64,000 bases of DNA from Paraburkholderia acidicola (GTDB lineage Bacteria > Pseudomonadota > Gammaproteobacteria > Burkholderiales > Burkholderiaceae): positions 1,984,001 to 2,048,000 of the forward strand of contig NZ_MTZV01000006.1 of NCBI RefSeq assembly GCF_002362315.1. The letters are read 5' to 3'. Shown here piece by piece: positions 28,896 through 37,148 of the stretch. Each line of letters starts with the position of its first letter. Positions within the stretch are counted from its first letter, which is position 1. The position numbers and the translations under genes are program-made. The notes under the pieces are model-generated. The model saw nothing but the letters and a program-made list of their open reading frames with translations, had not been told where the DNA came from and ran no database searches.

Positions 28896-29705
28896 TCAAC
28901 CCGCCAGCCGCTCGATCAATGCGATCGCAGCGGCCGGGTTGCTCGCCTTATAGCCGCTGATCACATACAGGTACACGTCACGCGCCGTTTGTGCGGCCGG
29001 CTTCTTGCCGAACGTGTCGAGCCCATCCGGTGTGTCGCCTTTCGACCACGTACGCGCACGCGAAGCCCACAGATCGAGTGTGCGCGCATCGTAACCTTGT
29101 GGATGTGCTTCGGACGTGCCCATGATTCGCGCGTAGACGAACGGTGCGCTGACATCGGCGATCTGCGGATAATCCGAATCGCCTGCAGCCACGATTGCGA
29201 CGCCGTGTTGACGCGCGAGCGCGACAAATTCATCGCACCGAAAGCTCTCGTGACGGACTTCGACGGCATGGCGCAGCGCGCGGCCTTCGGCGCGTTTCGG
29301 CAGCAATTGCAGGAAGGCGTCGAAATCTTCCGCGTCGAATTGCTTGGTTGTCGGGAATTGCCAGTTCACCGCGCCGAGTTTGTCCTGCAGTTCGAGTATG
29401 CCGCTGGCAATGAAACGCTCGACCGATTCACCCGCTTCCGCCAGTACCCGACGATGCGTCGCGTAGCGCGGCGCCTTTAACGAAAACACGAAATCGTCTG
29501 GCGTTTCGTCGCGCCATCTGGCGAACGTCGATGGTTTCTGCGAACCATAAAACGTGCCGTTGATCTCGATCGACGTCAGCTTGCGGCTCGCATATTCGAG
29601 CTCGCGTTTCTGTGTGAGTCCTTCCGGATAGAACGTGCCGCCGCGCCATGGTTCGAACGTCCAGCCGCCGATGCCGGTGAGAATGCGCGCTTGTCTGGTT
29701 GCCAT
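28896..29705 (-). CDS. DUF72 family protein (YecE-like)
   Basis: The 269-residue protein shows the DUF72 pattern: GIGGWTFEPWRGGTFYP near the start, EINGTFYGSQKPSTFARW, FSLKAPRYATH and a C-terminal RIMGTSEAHPQGY with YLYVISGYK. Members form a TIM-barrel-like fold and have no firmly established activity; some lie near DNA-repair or Fe-S genes. The start at 29705 follows GGAGACG. It is convergent with the glucokinase, leaving only 18 bp between stops. Confidence 0.85.
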   Translation of the reverse strand: MATRQARILTGIGGWTFEPWRGGTFYPEGLTQKRELEYASRKLTSIEINGTFYGSQKPSTFARWRDETPDDFVFSLKAPRYATHRRVLAEAGESVERFIASGILELQDKLGAVNWQFPTTKQFDAEDFDAFLQLLPKRAEGRALRHAVEVRHESFRCDEFVALARQHGVAIVAAGDSDYPQIADVSAPFVYARIMGTSEAHPQGYDARTLDLWASRARTWSKGDTPDGLDTFGKKPAAQTARDVYLYVISGYKASNPAAAIALIERLAG

Positions 29706-29775
29706 GAGTGACGTCTCCGGGTGGGTTCGGTGCTCTGGCAAGTTTAGCGAATTGGCGCGGGCAGTTACCTATGAT

Positions 29776-30831
29776 TTACGTAGCACCATTCAACTCGTAC
29801 TTCATGATCGCGCCGTGCCGCCCCTGAATATCGCGCTCGACGCTATACACATCACCGTCGATGGTTGAACTTTGCGCAAGCACGTGCGCAATTGCCGCCC
29901 GATCCTGCTCATCCAGTTCGACCGCCATCACCTTCAGATGCTCGGGCAGATGATCGCCGCGACGCACACCGACGATCGCGCCCGCGACCTGCTCCTGATC
30001 GAGCACCCAGCGCGTCGCGATCGTGGCAATCGATACGCCATGTCTGGACGCGATCTTGTCGAGCATCTGCAGCAGCGCCTGGAAAATATCCCAGCCGCCG
30101 AAATCGTCGATGATCAGCTTGTACTTGATGAGTGAGCGATTCGGTATGTCGCGTCCCGGCTCCGCCGCACCGAGCCATCGCCCGGAAAGAAAGCCGCCCG
30201 CTACCGTGCCGTAGCAAAACAGATGCATGCCGTGCTCGCGTGCATAGGTACTGAGTTGCTGCGCGGGACGCCGATCCAGCAGCGAGTACTGCACCTGCAT
30301 GCTCGTCAGTTCAACACCTGATTCGACGAGTTCCTTCGTGCGCTGCGTATCGAAGTTAGTGCCGCTCACCCGGTCGATCTTGCCCGCTTGCTGCAATTCG
30401 CGCAGCCAGTGCGCAACCTCGAGGTAACGCGGCACCGAATAGTCCCACCAGTGGAACTGCACGAGGTCCAGCCGCTCGACGCGCAGTCGCGATAGCGAGC
30501 GGTCGATGGTTTGTTCGACGAGCGGCCGGCCGATTGTCTTGAGCGAAGACAGATCGGGTACGAACTTCGTGTGGATCTTCAATTGGGCAAGGCTATCTGC
30601 GCCCCGGCGATTGCGGTAATCGTCGCGGAACTCGCCGATCATCTCTTCGACGCCCGTGTAGATATCGGCACAGTCGAATGCGGTAATGCCTGCGTCGTAG
30701 TACGCGCCCATGTCAGCGATTGCCGCCGCACGATCCACGCTGCCATGGTCACCAGCCAGTTGCCAGCCGCCTTTGAAAATGCGCGAAACCGAATAGCCGG
30801 GCGCCAGTTCGACGCGCTCCATCTGTGTCAT
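29776..30831 (-). CDS. Aldo/keto reductase
   Basis: The 351-residue protein is a TIM-barrel NAD(P)H oxidoreductase with the catalytic set intact: Asp and Tyr in FDCADIYTGVEE, Lys in KIHTKFV and His in VQFHWWD. The cofactor-binding end reads GAIVGVRRGDHL. It is the last gene of a three-gene minus-strand operon, and its ATG overlaps the stop of the TIGR04076 gene. The upstream XRE-cupin regulator suggests it responds to a small metabolite. Substrate is unknown. Confidence 0.87.
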   Translation of the reverse strand: MTQMERVELAPGYSVSRIFKGGWQLAGDHGSVDRAAAIADMGAYYDAGITAFDCADIYTGVEEMIGEFRDDYRNRRGADSLAQLKIHTKFVPDLSSLKTIGRPLVEQTIDRSLSRLRVERLDLVQFHWWDYSVPRYLEVAHWLRELQQAGKIDRVSGTNFDTQRTKELVESGVELTSMQVQYSLLDRRPAQQLSTYAREHGMHLFCYGTVAGGFLSGRWLGAAEPGRDIPNRSLIKYKLIIDDFGGWDIFQALLQMLDKIASRHGVSIATIATRWVLDQEQVAGAIVGVRRGDHLPEHLKVMAVELDEQDRAAIAHVLAQSSTIDGDVYSVERDIQGRHGAIMKYELNGAT

Positions 30832-31193
30832 TCAGGGTCCTTGTCAGCGAGTTTGACCGCGGTCGTGTCCGCATGCCGGAAGCGGCGTTTGCTGAGCCGG
30901 GTAACGCGAAAGCGCGAGGGGCAATTGGGATCGGGGCACGCTACTTCGGCATCCGTCGACATCCAGTCGTGCGGATCGGTCGCGCGCTGCTTGGCAGGCA
31001 GAAGCGGCAGGAGTGCCGCTAGCGAGTAGATCGAAAACGCCTGGCCAGGCGGCAGGTGCAGCATTTCGCCGCGCAGCTCGAAGTAGTCGCCGACGCGCGC
31101 GCCGCAATAGAGCTTCGCACCTTCAGGAGCGACGACTTCGACGCGCAGGTCGTAAAGCTCGAACGAGTGCTCGTGTTGGGTATCGGAAGTCAT
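30828..31193 (-). CDS. TIGR04076-like small protein
   Basis: The 121-residue protein begins at the ATG at 31193, four bases after the regulator stop. It has an N-terminal beta-type segment (LYDLRVEVVAPEGAKLYCGARVGDYFELRG), a FSIYSLAALLPLLPAKQR region typical of the TIGR04076 family, and a C-terminal CPDPNCPSRFRVTRL pair of cysteines. Function of the family is unknown; the two cysteines could bind metal. The stop overlaps the aldo/keto reductase start, so both are made together. Confidence 0.75.
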   Translation of the reverse strand: MTSDTQHEHSFELYDLRVEVVAPEGAKLYCGARVGDYFELRGEMLHLPPGQAFSIYSLAALLPLLPAKQRATDPHDWMSTDAEVACPDPNCPSRFRVTRLSKRRFRHADTTAVKLADKDPE

Positions 31194-31197
31194 GGGC

Positions 31198-31734
31198 TTA
31201 GGGGTTCGGTGGCGTGACTGACAGGATGATTTCGGTCGGCGCAGTAGAGCCGTTGCGATACCGGTGCGGTAAGCGCGAATCGAACGAAATGCTTTCGCCG
31301 GCGGCCACTGGGTATTCGATGCCATCGATCTGCGCAATCAACTCGCCCGCGATGACGTACACGCACTCCGAGGATGCATGGCTGCGCGGCTCATCCGCGG
31401 AGATTTCGCCTGGCTGCAATACGGCACGCAGCACTTCGAGTTGCCCGTTGCCGGCGGTCAGCCGTTCGTAGCCGACGCGTCCCTTCGGTGCGATCAGCCG
31501 TGAGCGGTTGCCCGGCCGGCTGATCCAGACCGAAGACGTCACGGTTCCGGCAAATAGCGAGGCCACCGATTCTCCAAATACTCCGGCCAGACGCCGCATC
31601 GTTTCGAGACTCGGGTCGGTGACCGACCGCTCGATCTGGCTTAGCAGGGTAGGCGAAACGTCCGCGAGACTCGCCAGCTGGCGCAACGACATGCCGCGTG
31701 CGGTTCGCAATTCCTTGAGTCGTTCACCGATCAA
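31198..31734 (-). CDS. XRE-family regulator with C-terminal cupin
   Basis: The 178-residue protein has an N-terminal Cro/C1-type helix-turn-helix (GMSLRQLASLADVSPTLLSQIE) and a C-terminal cupin domain (residues 105-170) with SECVYVIAGELIAQIDG and SFDSRLPHRYRN. Such regulators sense small metabolites through the cupin. It heads the operon with the TIGR04076 protein and aldo/keto reductase, four bases from the next gene. An imperfect inverted repeat at 31757-31779, just upstream of the start, may be its own operator. Confidence 0.87.
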   Translation of the reverse strand: MIGERLKELRTARGMSLRQLASLADVSPTLLSQIERSVTDPSLETMRRLAGVFGESVASLFAGTVTSSVWISRPGNRSRLIAPKGRVGYERLTAGNGQLEVLRAVLQPGEISADEPRSHASSECVYVIAGELIAQIDGIEYPVAAGESISFDSRLPHRYRNGSTAPTEIILSVTPPNP

Positions 31735-31848
31735 TTTTTAACCTCGGCTTGTACAGCTGCATCGAACATTGATGTGCAGTATAGGCGCACAGAAATGCAC
31801 CGTCAATGTCGCGGAGCGGAGGCGCCTGCGTGTTGGTGGCAATCCCTA

Positions 31849-31862
31849 TATTTCATGAAATA
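31849..31862. promoter_or_regulatory. 14-bp perfect palindrome upstream of the symporter operon
   Basis: TATTTCATGAAATA is a perfect palindrome about 130 bp before the DUF3311 gene and 115 bp from the XRE-cupin gene start. It lies in the intergenic region that must hold both divergent promoters. Regulator unknown. Confidence 0.4.
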
Positions 31863-31992
31863 CCGCAAAATTCCAGGGTTTTCCTTATCCATATCGATTC
31901 GAAGTTATTTTTGACCAGCTTGAAATGTTGTGCAACCCGGGTGCACACTTCGTATCGAGTAGTGCAGTGTAACTTCACAAGGAGAAGGCGCT

Positions 31993-32274
31993 GTGGCACA
32001 AGATCCTGCGGCGGGTGGCACCGGCCGTCATGCGTATCGATGGTTGCTGGTCGTGCCGTTTATCTGGCAGGCCGGTCTCGCGCCGGCCATCAACGGTGTG
32101 TTGTGGTCGCCGTTCGGCTTGCCTTTTCCGATGCTGTGGCAGCTCGCGGGAATTGTGTTGACCAGTGTGTTGATCGCAGTAGTGTTCCGCCTCGATCGCG
32201 CGCACGGCGTCGAGCGCGAGGAGGACGCCTTTATCGCCTCGACCCAGGTTTCCTCGAGAGGAGACCCACGATGA
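31993..32274 (+). CDS. DUF3311 small membrane subunit
   Basis: The 93-residue protein starts at GTG with AAGGAGAAGG just upstream. It has two hydrophobic segments (WLLVVPFIWQAGLAP and MLWQLAGIVLTSVLIAVVF) separated by a short loop. DUF3311 proteins are typically encoded directly before a sodium:solute symporter, and here the stop overlaps the symporter ATG by four bases. It is probably an accessory subunit of that carrier. Confidence 0.83.
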   Translation: MAQDPAAGGTGRHAYRWLLVVPFIWQAGLAPAINGVLWSPFGLPFPMLWQLAGIVLTSVLIAVVFRLDRAHGVEREEDAFIASTQVSSRGDPR

Positions 32275-33752
32275 AGCTCGTCATCGTCGTGGTGATTCTG
32301 CTCGGGACGGTAGCCGGAGCGGTCAGCTACGGTCGGCGTACCCGCAAGGGGCACACGTTTTCGGACTGGGCGGTAGGCGGTCGCAGTCTCGGCGCGCTCA
32401 TCTTCTGGTTCATGAATGCGGGCGAGGTCTACACAACCTTCGCCGTGCTCGGCATTTCCGGTTATGCGTGGGCGTTGGGTGCACCGGCTTACCTGGCGTT
32501 CTGTTCGGTGTCGATGAGCTACGCGATCGGCTACTGGCTGATGCCGAAGATCTGGCGCGCGGGGCGTACGCGGCAACTCGTCACGCAGGCGGATTTCTTT
32601 GCGGCGCGTTACGACGCGACCTGGCTTGGTGTGCTGACCGGTGTGATCGGTATTGCTTCGCTGATCGTCTATGTGCAGATTCAACTGGTCAGCCTTGGTT
32701 TGATCGTTCAGTTGACGCTGGACGATCTGATCTCGATCCAGGCCGCTACGCTGATCGCCGGCTTGCTGATGATCGCGTTCGTATTCGTCGCGGGGATTCG
32801 CTCCGCAGCGTTTGCAGCGGGCGTTAAGGATGTGCTGATGATCGTCGTTGTCGTGCTGCTCAGTGCGACGGTGGCGGGCAAAGTCGGCGCCGCATCGATG
32901 CTCGATATTTTTCACATGGCAGAAGTACAGCATCCGGGCATCGGCAGATTTCCGGGCCTGGATCCTTCGTCGCCTACCACCGCGATCTGGTTGATGACGT
33001 CGTCGATCAACATAGCGCTGGGAAACTGGGTGTTTCCACATCTGTTCCAGATGTCGTACACGGCGCAAAGCGCGACTGCGATCCGGCGTAATGCGATCTG
33101 GCAACCGCTTTATTCGCTCGCGTACTTCTTCATCGTCCTGCTTGGCTTTGCGGCGCTGCTCGCGGGTACGCATCCTCCGGGGAACAATCTGAACGCGGCG
33201 TTGCTGCAATTCATTTCGGAGCGTTATTCCGCACCTGTCATAGGGCTTGTGGCGGGGACCGGATTTCTGCTGGCGCTCGCGCCCGGGGCACTGCTTCTGT
33301 TGACGGCTGGCTCGATCTTTAGCCGCAACGTCGTCGCACCGTTTCTTCCTGGTCTCAAGGACCGCACTTCATTGCTGATATCCCGCGGATCGTTGATCGT
33401 ATTTGCGGCGATTGCCGTCTGGTTGTCGATCAGCCAGAAGGGTTCGCTCGTCAAGATTCTGCTCGATGCGTATTCGGCCATCGGAATGCTTGCACCCGCT
33501 GTTTTCCTGGGTTTTCTGTGGAAGCGGACAACTGCGATCGGTGTGCTTGCGGGGCTCGTCGCCGGTTTCGTTGCGCTGCTTGCGCCATTCGCCGCGCACT
33601 ACTGGGCCGCGATTGCGCCTCAATGCGAGCCGGGACTGATTGCGATGGCGATTAACGCGGTGACGGTCGTGCTCGTCAGTCTGGCTACGCCGCGGCCGAC
33701 GCGACACGCGGTGTCGCTCGGGGTAGCGGTTGAAGCGCTTGCAAACAAGTAA
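32271..33752 (+). CDS. Sodium:solute symporter family permease
   Basis: The 493-residue protein has about 13 membrane segments and SSF features, including FSDWAVGGRSLGALIFWF near the start and the helix-6 region with GIRSAAFAAGVKDVLM. The start ATG overlaps the DUF3311 stop; the frame is open further upstream but that part lies under DUF3311. SSF carriers take up organic acids, amino acids or sugars with Na+. A porin gene follows within 40 bp, giving an outer-plus-inner membrane uptake unit. Confidence 0.87.
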   Translation: MKLVIVVVILLGTVAGAVSYGRRTRKGHTFSDWAVGGRSLGALIFWFMNAGEVYTTFAVLGISGYAWALGAPAYLAFCSVSMSYAIGYWLMPKIWRAGRTRQLVTQADFFAARYDATWLGVLTGVIGIASLIVYVQIQLVSLGLIVQLTLDDLISIQAATLIAGLLMIAFVFVAGIRSAAFAAGVKDVLMIVVVVLLSATVAGKVGAASMLDIFHMAEVQHPGIGRFPGLDPSSPTTAIWLMTSSINIALGNWVFPHLFQMSYTAQSATAIRRNAIWQPLYSLAYFFIVLLGFAALLAGTHPPGNNLNAALLQFISERYSAPVIGLVAGTGFLLALAPGALLLLTAGSIFSRNVVAPFLPGLKDRTSLLISRGSLIVFAAIAVWLSISQKGSLVKILLDAYSAIGMLAPAVFLGFLWKRTTAIGVLAGLVAGFVALLAPFAAHYWAAIAPQCEPGLIAMAINAVTVVLVSLATPRPTRHAVSLGVAVEALANK

Positions 33753-33789
33753 GCACGTGAATAGTCATGCCCACACTCTGGAGATCCCG

Positions 33790-34995
33790 ATGAAAAAGAG
33801 CAGCCTCTGCGTTGCTGCGCTCCTGGCACTACCTGCGTTAGCCGAAGCCCAGAGCAGCGTGACGCTATACGGACTTGTCGATGCGGGCATTACTGTCGTC
33901 AACAATACAGGTAAAGGTCGCGTAGTCGAGTCGGACACCTGTGGACCGCCGAGCTGCAACCTGTGGGGACTCAAGGGCAAAGAAGACCTCGGTGGTGGTA
34001 CGTCGGCAATCTTCACGCTCGAGAACGGTTTCAACATTCAGAGCGGCAGGCTCGGACAAGGCGGCACGGAGTTCGGCAGACAGGCATTCGTGGGCTTAAG
34101 CAACGACCGGTGGGGCACCGTCACGCTGGGACGTCAGTACGATCCCCCGTCGCTGACAGTCGGCTACTTTCCTTCGAGCAACAACTTCGCGACGGGCTAC
34201 GGGTCGCATTTCGGCGACCTCGATAACCTGAATCAGTCGATCCGGATCAACAACGCCGTCAAGTATGTGAGCCCGACTTGGGGCGGTCTGCATGTGGAAG
34301 GGATGTTCAGCTTCGGCGGCGTGGCGGGCGATTTCTCGACGAATCGCGTGTGGTCGCTGGCAGCCGCCTATACACACGGGCCGTTCTCTGTGGCAGCCGG
34401 GTATCTCGACATCCAGAATCCTGCAACCACCGCGGGCGGCACAGGCGGCGTGTACGCGTCGAATGGCAACTACGTCGGCTCGCTGAACAACTACGTCGGA
34501 CTGCAGGAGGCCAATGCGATGAAGGTGTTCACGGTGGGTGGTTCGTATGCGCTCGGCCCCGCAACCTTCGCACTGAACTACTCGCACACCGACCTTGAGA
34601 ACAGCCAGTACTTTGTCGTCAATGGTTTCGCGGGCGCGGGCAACGGCAACGACTTCAAGATGGATGCCTATGAAGCCAGCGCGACCTTCAAGGTGACGCC
34701 GGAATTGCTGCTAGGCGCCGCATACATTTACAACGCAGGAAAGGCCGATTACCAGAACCTGAAGCCGGATTTTCAGCAGATCAATCTGGGTGTGAACTAC
34801 GCGCTGTCAAAACGCACGAGTCTGTACGCCATTGCGATCTTCCAGAAGGCGGGCGGCGATGGCATTGCACCCGTGCTCGGCGCGAACGGCGCAGTAGCGG
34901 GGCGGGCAGCGATTGCTGAGATTGCGGGCGCCGGTTACGACTCGAGCAGCTCGAAACAACTGCTGATGTCGGTCGGGATGTATCACGCGTTCTAG
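33790..34995 (+). CDS. OmpC-family porin
   Basis: The 401-residue protein has a Sec signal peptide (KKSSLCVAALLALPALAEA, cleaved near residue 20). The mature part starts with SSVTLYGLVDAG, as in Burkholderia trimeric porins, and ends in the beta-barrel C-terminal phenylalanine. Alternating beta strands and the GFNIQSGRLGQGGTEFGRQA constriction-loop style fit the family. The start at 33790 is chosen because it gives the signal peptide. It follows the symporter by 37 bp and probably admits the same solute. Confidence 0.9.
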   Translation: MKKSSLCVAALLALPALAEAQSSVTLYGLVDAGITVVNNTGKGRVVESDTCGPPSCNLWGLKGKEDLGGGTSAIFTLENGFNIQSGRLGQGGTEFGRQAFVGLSNDRWGTVTLGRQYDPPSLTVGYFPSSNNFATGYGSHFGDLDNLNQSIRINNAVKYVSPTWGGLHVEGMFSFGGVAGDFSTNRVWSLAAAYTHGPFSVAAGYLDIQNPATTAGGTGGVYASNGNYVGSLNNYVGLQEANAMKVFTVGGSYALGPATFALNYSHTDLENSQYFVVNGFAGAGNGNDFKMDAYEASATFKVTPELLLGAAYIYNAGKADYQNLKPDFQQINLGVNYALSKRTSLYAIAIFQKAGGDGIAPVLGANGAVAGRAAIAEIAGAGYDSSSSKQLLMSVGMYHAF

Positions 34996-35088
34996 CGTGA
35001 TGCATGCAGCGGGCCCCAGGTTGCAACGCCCCGCGCGAGATGCTATTTTGAGCGCCTCACGGGTACCGCTATCCATTCCCGCTCGCTG

Positions 35089-35110
35089 AACGTTCGGTAT
35101 AAACGTTCGG
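35089..35110. promoter_or_regulatory. Direct repeat of AACGTTCGG upstream of the SMR gene
   Basis: AACGTTCGG occurs at 35089-35097 and 35102-35110, a 13-bp period, ending 16 bp before the SMR start codon. The core AACGTT is itself palindromic. It may be a regulator site overlapping the promoter or ribosome site. Confidence 0.35.
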
Positions 35111-35126
35111 CTCGCGAGGGCTGGAT

Positions 35127-35465
35127 ATGCTCACCACTCAGATCGCCTGGGCTCTTCTTGCCGCAAGCGTTGCCGCCGAATCTCTGGGTACCGCGGCGCT
35201 CAATCTCTCCTTCGGCTTTACGCGCTTACTTCCTTCGCTATTGACCGTCGTGTGCTATGCGACTGCCGTCTGGCTCATGGCGCTCGCGACAAAGCGAATC
35301 GAAATGGGCATGGCGTATGCGGCCTGGGCGGGCAGTAGTGCTGCCTTGACAGCGGTGATCGGAATCGTGTGGTTCGGGGAAGCGCTGAGTCTCGTCAAAG
35401 CAATCGGAATCGGTACCGCCATATGCGGGATCGTTTTGCTTAATCTCAGCGGCAACGGTTCGTGA
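35127..35465 (+). CDS. Small multidrug resistance (SMR) family transporter
   Basis: The 112-residue protein has four membrane helices and the SMR essentials: the membrane glutamate Glu18 (Glu14 of EmrE) in AAESLGTAAL, a loop with KRIEMGMAYAAWAG (conserved Tyr/Trp) and IVWFGEALS. It would act as a dimeric proton-coupled exporter of cationic compounds, or of guanidinium in Gdx-type members. The sequence does not contain a clear Gdx signature. It is a single-gene unit ending just before a convergent SDR gene. Confidence 0.88.
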   Translation: MLTTQIAWALLAASVAAESLGTAALNLSFGFTRLLPSLLTVVCYATAVWLMALATKRIEMGMAYAAWAGSSAALTAVIGIVWFGEALSLVKAIGIGTAICGIVLLNLSGNGS

Positions 35466-35468
35466 AGC

Positions 35469-36239
35469 TCAGATCGATTTGACTTCCCCGCCGTCCATTC
35501 TCAATGTCGATCCCGTCATCCAGCGCGCTGCTGGCGACACGATGAATGCCATCAGCTCGGCAATTTCCTCAGGTGTGCCGTATCGCGAGATGCCGGCCTC
35601 AACAGGAAACCTGGCGGTCGCTTCTTCGACCGTCATGTTGTGCAACGGTGCCCAATGCTCTAGATACGATTGCCGCCGACCGGTCATCACCGGGCCGGGC
35701 AATACGCTGTTGACCTGCACGCCATCGGCAATACCGCGGTCCGAAAACGCTTTGGCCAGCGCCACGATTGCCGCGTTAATCGTGCCGACGGCCGCATAGG
35801 GCGCCTTCGGAAACAACGCCGAATTCCCCGACATCAGTACGACCGATCCCGACGATTCTTTCAACGACGGCCACGCTGCGATCGTCAACCGGCGCGCACC
35901 GTGGAGTTTCAGTGCGAGGCCCTTGTCCCATTGCTCGTCGGTCATATCGAACACGTCGATCTGCGGCACCGCGCCCGCAATGTTGAGCAACGCGTCGATC
36001 CGCCCAAACGTGGCGAGCGTTTGCTTGACCACGTCCTGCGCCACTTCGGGCTCGGAGAGGTCGGCGTCGATCAAAAGCGGCGTAGCCCCTGCTTTTGTGA
36101 CTTCCGCAGCGGTCTGTTCGAGGTTCTCGCGATTGCGTGCAACCAGCACGATCGACGTGAAGTCGCGTGCCAGTCTGATTGCCGTCGAGCGTCCAATACC
36201 CTGGCTCGCACCTGTGACGATGGCTACTTTCGTGGACAT
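35469..36239 (-). CDS. SDR-fold protein lacking the catalytic lysine
   Basis: The 256-residue protein has the Rossmann loop TGASQGIG (9-16), the structural NIAGA motif (86-90) and a C-terminal substrate region of a short-chain dehydrogenase. The active-site Tyr148 is followed four residues later by Gly152 (YAAVG) instead of the lysine of YxxxK, so normal SDR chemistry may be lost or altered. It is downstream of an alpha/beta hydrolase gene (79-bp gap) on the same strand. That pair is divergent from a CGNR regulator. Confidence 0.85.
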   Translation of the reverse strand: MSTKVAIVTGASQGIGRSTAIRLARDFTSIVLVARNRENLEQTAAEVTKAGATPLLIDADLSEPEVAQDVVKQTLATFGRIDALLNIAGAVPQIDVFDMTDEQWDKGLALKLHGARRLTIAAWPSLKESSGSVVLMSGNSALFPKAPYAAVGTINAAIVALAKAFSDRGIADGVQVNSVLPGPVMTGRRQSYLEHWAPLHNMTVEEATARFPVEAGISRYGTPEEIAELMAFIVSPAARWMTGSTLRMDGGEVKSI

Positions 36240-36318
36240 TTCGTTTCTCCCTGGCTCAATGATGAATATCGATCTGACGGATGAGGGCTACTGCATGGAC
36301 GAGCAACCGTCGGCGCGG

Positions 36319-37014
36319 TTAACGCGTGGACACCGACTGAACTGCTTCAACGATGATGTCGGTCGCCGCATCGGGAGCCGTGACGCTCGGCGTGTGATCG
36401 ACGTCGAAAGAACGCACGCTCGCCTTCATCCGGCTGGCCGTGAAATGCTGCGTGTCGGGGTTGATCATCCGGTCCTGCCCGGCTACGAGGAACCAGGACG
36501 GCAGGTCTTTCCAGAGCGGCCGTGCGACCGCTTTGCCAATCGAAGCAACCGCAATAGGTCGCTGAACTGCGGCGAGCACGGTCAGCTCCTGCAGCGTCGC
36601 ATTCTGCGCAAACGCCTGCGCAAATGCGTCCTCCGGCAACCAGATCAGGCCGTGAGAATCCGGCGCCAGCTTCGGCGCCTGCGGATGCGTTTCGCCGCGA
36701 TAGAACACGTCACCGGCCGTCTCGCCTTCATCAGGCGCGAGCGCGGCGACGTAAACCAAAGCCCTGACATTTGCGGCGCGTGTCGAACCGATGACAGCGC
36801 CGGCATACGCGTGGCCCGCCAGTACCACCGGACCTTCGATCCGCTCGAGTGTTCTTTCAAGCGCGGCCACGTCGTCATCGAGCGACGTGAGCGGCAATGG
36901 CGCCGCGATCGCACGGATGCCGCGTGCCGCCAGACGATCGATCACCTTGCTCCAGCTCGAACCGTCCGCCCATGCGCCGTGTACCAGCACTGCGCTCACG
37001 CTGTCAGAACTCAT
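36319..37014 (-). CDS. Alpha/beta-hydrolase-fold protein with Ala at the nucleophile position
   Basis: The 231-residue protein has the alpha/beta hydrolase opening VLVHGAWADGSSW and oxyanion region. The nucleophile elbow reads GHAYAG (67-72), placing Ala69 where the serine should be. The acid (Asp181 in GQDRMI) and histidine (His207 in DVDHTPS) positions remain. A subfamily with this GHAYAG elbow seems to exist, so this is probably not a local mutation. It starts opposite the CGNR regulator, with tandem operator-like repeats in between, and is followed by the SDR gene. Confidence 0.85.
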   Translation of the reverse strand: MSSDSVSAVLVHGAWADGSSWSKVIDRLAARGIRAIAAPLPLTSLDDDVAALERTLERIEGPVVLAGHAYAGAVIGSTRAANVRALVYVAALAPDEGETAGDVFYRGETHPQAPKLAPDSHGLIWLPEDAFAQAFAQNATLQELTVLAAVQRPIAVASIGKAVARPLWKDLPSWFLVAGQDRMINPDTQHFTASRMKASVRSFDVDHTPSVTAPDAATDIIVEAVQSVSTR

Positions 37015-37041
37015 TTCTATGCTCCTTTGAAAGATTCTTGT

Positions 37042-37114
37042 GTAACCTATTTGGTGTTGTTTTAAAGGTTACAAAATGGAGATGTAACTTGTCAAGGACA
37101 ATTTTGATGGTTAC
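37042..37114. promoter_or_regulatory. Two tandem operator-like inverted repeats
   Basis: GTAACC (37042-37047) and GGTTAC (37067-37072) form one inverted repeat. GTAACT (37084-37089) and GGTTAC (37109-37114) form a second with the same 25-bp arm-to-arm distance. The two units are offset by exactly 42 bp, about four helical turns. They fill the gap between the hydrolase gene and the CGNR gene, so a dimeric regulator probably binds both and controls both directions. Confidence 0.6.
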
Positions 37115-37148
37115 GATATGTAATCATCACTTCACACTCGTCCGAGAT

